64,000 bases of DNA from the NCBI RefSeq assembly GCF_007679965.1, contig NZ_VEHL01000002.1:1-64000 (forward strand). The letters are read 5' to 3'. This stretch comes from Bordetella genomosp. 13. GTDB lineage: Bacteria; Pseudomonadota; Gammaproteobacteria; Burkholderiales; Burkholderiaceae_B. Below are positions 62,704 to 64,000 of this stretch, piece by piece. The position numbers and the translations under genes are program-made. The notes beneath the pieces are model-generated. The model had not been told where the DNA came from and ran no database searches. It saw only the letters and a program-made list of their open reading frames with translations. Each line of letters starts with the position of its first letter. The stretch's first letter is position 1.

Positions 62704-63501
62704 TTATGCCTGGGTATCCGGTTGCGCCATCGCCCAGGCAGCCAGGCCGTCCAGCACGGGGCTTTCCAGGTAGACCGGGGTAGGCGCGGGGCCGAGCGCC
62801 GAGCAGGCCTGCGCCAGCAGGCGTTCGGTCTCGGCCTGCACTTCGGGCCAGCCGCCGCCGGCCACGTAGATGTCGGGCATGCTGCCGTAGCGGTCGCAGC
62901 CCGCCAGCCACTGGCGCACCACGGCGCCGGCCTGTGCGGCGGCGATGCCCGTGGCGATGGCCTGGTGCGTGTCGACGGGGTAGGCGCTGACCTGGCCCTC
63001 GGCCAGCGGCAGGTTGGCGGTGCCCTTGTTCAGCGCGTTGCGCATCATGGCCGGGCCGGGGAGGATCAGGCCGCCCGGGAACACGCCGTCGTCGCCCACG
63101 GTGTCTATGGTGGTGGCCGTGCCGAAGCTGGCCAGCACGAAAGGCTTGTGCGGCTGCGGCAGGCGCGTGTGGGCGCCCAGCATCGCGGCCCAGCGGTCGG
63201 CGCCCAGCTGTTGCGGGCGGGCGTAGCCGTTGACCAGGCCCAGCGCGCGCGGCTGGGCGTGCAGCCAGGTGACGGGGCAGCCGCCGGGCAGGGCCGCGGC
63301 GATGGCCTGTCCGCGCGCCTGGCCGGCCACGTTGACGCCCACCGCGCGGCGCGGCGCCTGCGGCTGGCCAGCCAGCCAGTCGCGCAGCGCGTCGGGATCC
63401 AGGTTGTCGAAGGCGACGGCCATGGGTTCGCGCCGCGGATCGGCGGGATCGAGCCAGCCGACCTTCAGGCGGCTGTTGCCGGAGTCGATGAGCAGAATCA
63501 T
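62704..63501 (-). CDS. coaX: Type III pantothenate kinase (Baf in Bordetella)
   Basis: The 265-residue acetate-kinase-fold enzyme phosphorylates pantothenate, the first step of coenzyme A synthesis. Visible landmarks are the ATP phosphate motif [14 protein letters not shown], the [14 protein letters not shown] region and the catalytic-base region [15 protein letters not shown], then [16 protein letters not shown]. In Bordetella pertussis the orthologue was first named Baf, Bvg accessory factor. Its start overlaps the birA stop by ATGA. Confidence 0.95.
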   Translation of the reverse strand: MILLIDSGNSRLKVGWLDPADPRREPMAVAFDNLDPDALRDWLAGQPQAPRRAVGVNVAGQARGQAIAAALPGGCPVTWLHAQPRALGLVNGYARPQQLGADRWAAMLGAHTRLPQPHKPFVLASFGTATTIDTVGDDGVFPGGLILPGPAMMRNALNKGTANLPLAEGQVSAYPVDTHQAIATGIAAAQAGAVVRQWLAGCDRYGSMPDIYVAGGGWPEVQAETERLLAQACSALGPAPTPVYLESPVLDGLAAWAMAQPDTQA

Positions 63502-64000
63502 GCTTGCGGCCGGATGGAGATTTCGCCGACCGTGATCGGCAGGAGGCCCGTCGGCGTGGCGACCAGCAGGCGGCCCTGCGCGTCGATGCCCTGCGCCACG
63601 CCGCTGTTGAGCACCGCGCCCTGGTCCAGCACGTTGACCGCGCGGCCGGCCAGCGCGTCGACGCGGCGATAGCGCTCGGCGAAGGCGCCGGCCAGGATGT
63701 CGGCCGCCTGCCCGAAGGTCTCGTGCAGGGACGACGCGACGGCGCAGACGATGTCGGCGGCCGAGGTGGCCGCGTCCGCGCCGGCCGCTTCCGAGGCCTC
63801 GGCGATCTGGCTCCAGTCGGCCACCTGGCGCTGCAGCGCCTGCGACAGCAGGGCGGCATCGTGCAGGTTCACGCCGATGCCGGCGACGACAGTGTGGCCC
63901 GCCTCGGGGCCGCCGGCGTTGCGGGAAGATTCGATCAGCACGCCGACCAGCTTGCCTTCGCGCCATTGCACGTCGTTGGGCCACTTGACGCACAGGTCCG
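63498..64000 (-). CDS. birA: Biotin-[acetyl-CoA-carboxylase] ligase, partial at window edge
   Basis: Only the C-terminal part, about 167 residues, lies inside the window; the 5' end is beyond 64000. The frame enters with [20 protein letters not shown] (the KWPND biotin-ligase motif) and continues with [16 protein letters not shown] and the C-terminal SH3-like domain ending [10 protein letters not shown]. It attaches biotin to the carboxylase carrier protein. The N-terminal part, including any repressor HTH, cannot be judged. It is coupled to coaX by ATGA. Confidence 0.93.
   Translation of the reverse strand, partial: DLCVKWPNDVQWREGKLVGVLIESSRNAGGPEAGHTVVAGIGVNLHDAALLSQALQRQVADWSQIAEASEAAGADAATSAADIVCAVASSLHETFGQAADILAGAFAERYRRVDALAGRAVNVLDQGAVLNSGVAQGIDAQGRLLVATPTGLLPITVGEISIRPQA

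Overview
The window is a GC-rich (roughly two-thirds G+C) piece of bacterial chromosome. Its 5S rRNA type, the order fmdB-like / DUF502 / aspS, birA-coaX, and the waaC-waaA genes beside an LPS locus all point to a betaproteobacterium of the Alcaligenaceae, most like Bordetella or Achromobacter. No phage, insertion sequence, tRNA or CRISPR array was recognised. Most very long reading frames on the strand opposite real genes are GC-driven mirrors and were left out.

Left part (1-27.3 kb), mainly metabolic and accessory: the end of an rRNA operon (5S plus terminator); yaiI; a LysR regulator; a His/Tyr-rich lipoprotein; a hyuA-hyuB-permease operon for hydantoin/oxoproline-type substrates; two related small secreted proteins; a three-gene membrane-bound sugar-acid (gluconate-type) dehydrogenase (subunit 3, GMC flavoprotein, dihaem cytochrome c); a second MHS permease; and a catabolic operon ridA - argE-like deacylase - permease - PLP ammonia-lyase with a divergent AraC regulator. 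Then come malate synthase G with a divergent FadR-type regulator and matching operators, ubiA, a PLP aminotransferase, free-Met-sulfoxide reductase and a DHDPS-family lyase/synthase.

Middle (27.3-32.4 kb): the most unusual segment is a tightly packed cluster. It holds a membrane fatty-acid/sterol-hydroxylase-type di-iron enzyme, a three-histidine-box fatty-acid desaturase, a single 721-residue protein joining a FabH-like ketosynthase to a haem-oxygenase-fold di-iron-like domain through an Ala-rich linker, and an unrecognised 318-residue protein. I read it as a candidate undescribed lipid/fatty-acid-derived metabolite pathway, possibly iron-responsive. It is followed by an APC permease with a terminator-like hairpin in its leader, a GMC alcohol/choline-type dehydrogenase, and a toxin-antitoxin pair with a near-perfect AT-rich operator.

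Right part (36.7-64 kb), mainly core and envelope: a Na+/H+ antiporter-like protein, fmdB-like / DUF502 / aspS, an EEP phosphatase and cardiolipin synthase B, exporters, and an orphan CoxG-like protein. The O-antigen/LPS region has an O-antigen ligase, polyprenyl-P HexNAc-1-P transferase, glycosyltransferases, Wzm/Wzt ABC exporter, a coiled-coil methyltransferase that could be the chain terminator, galE, a GT2-GT4 fusion, wecB, waaC and waaA. The window ends with a Rap1a/Tai-like secreted protein, a 53-residue membrane peptide, coaX, and the 3' part of birA running off the edge.
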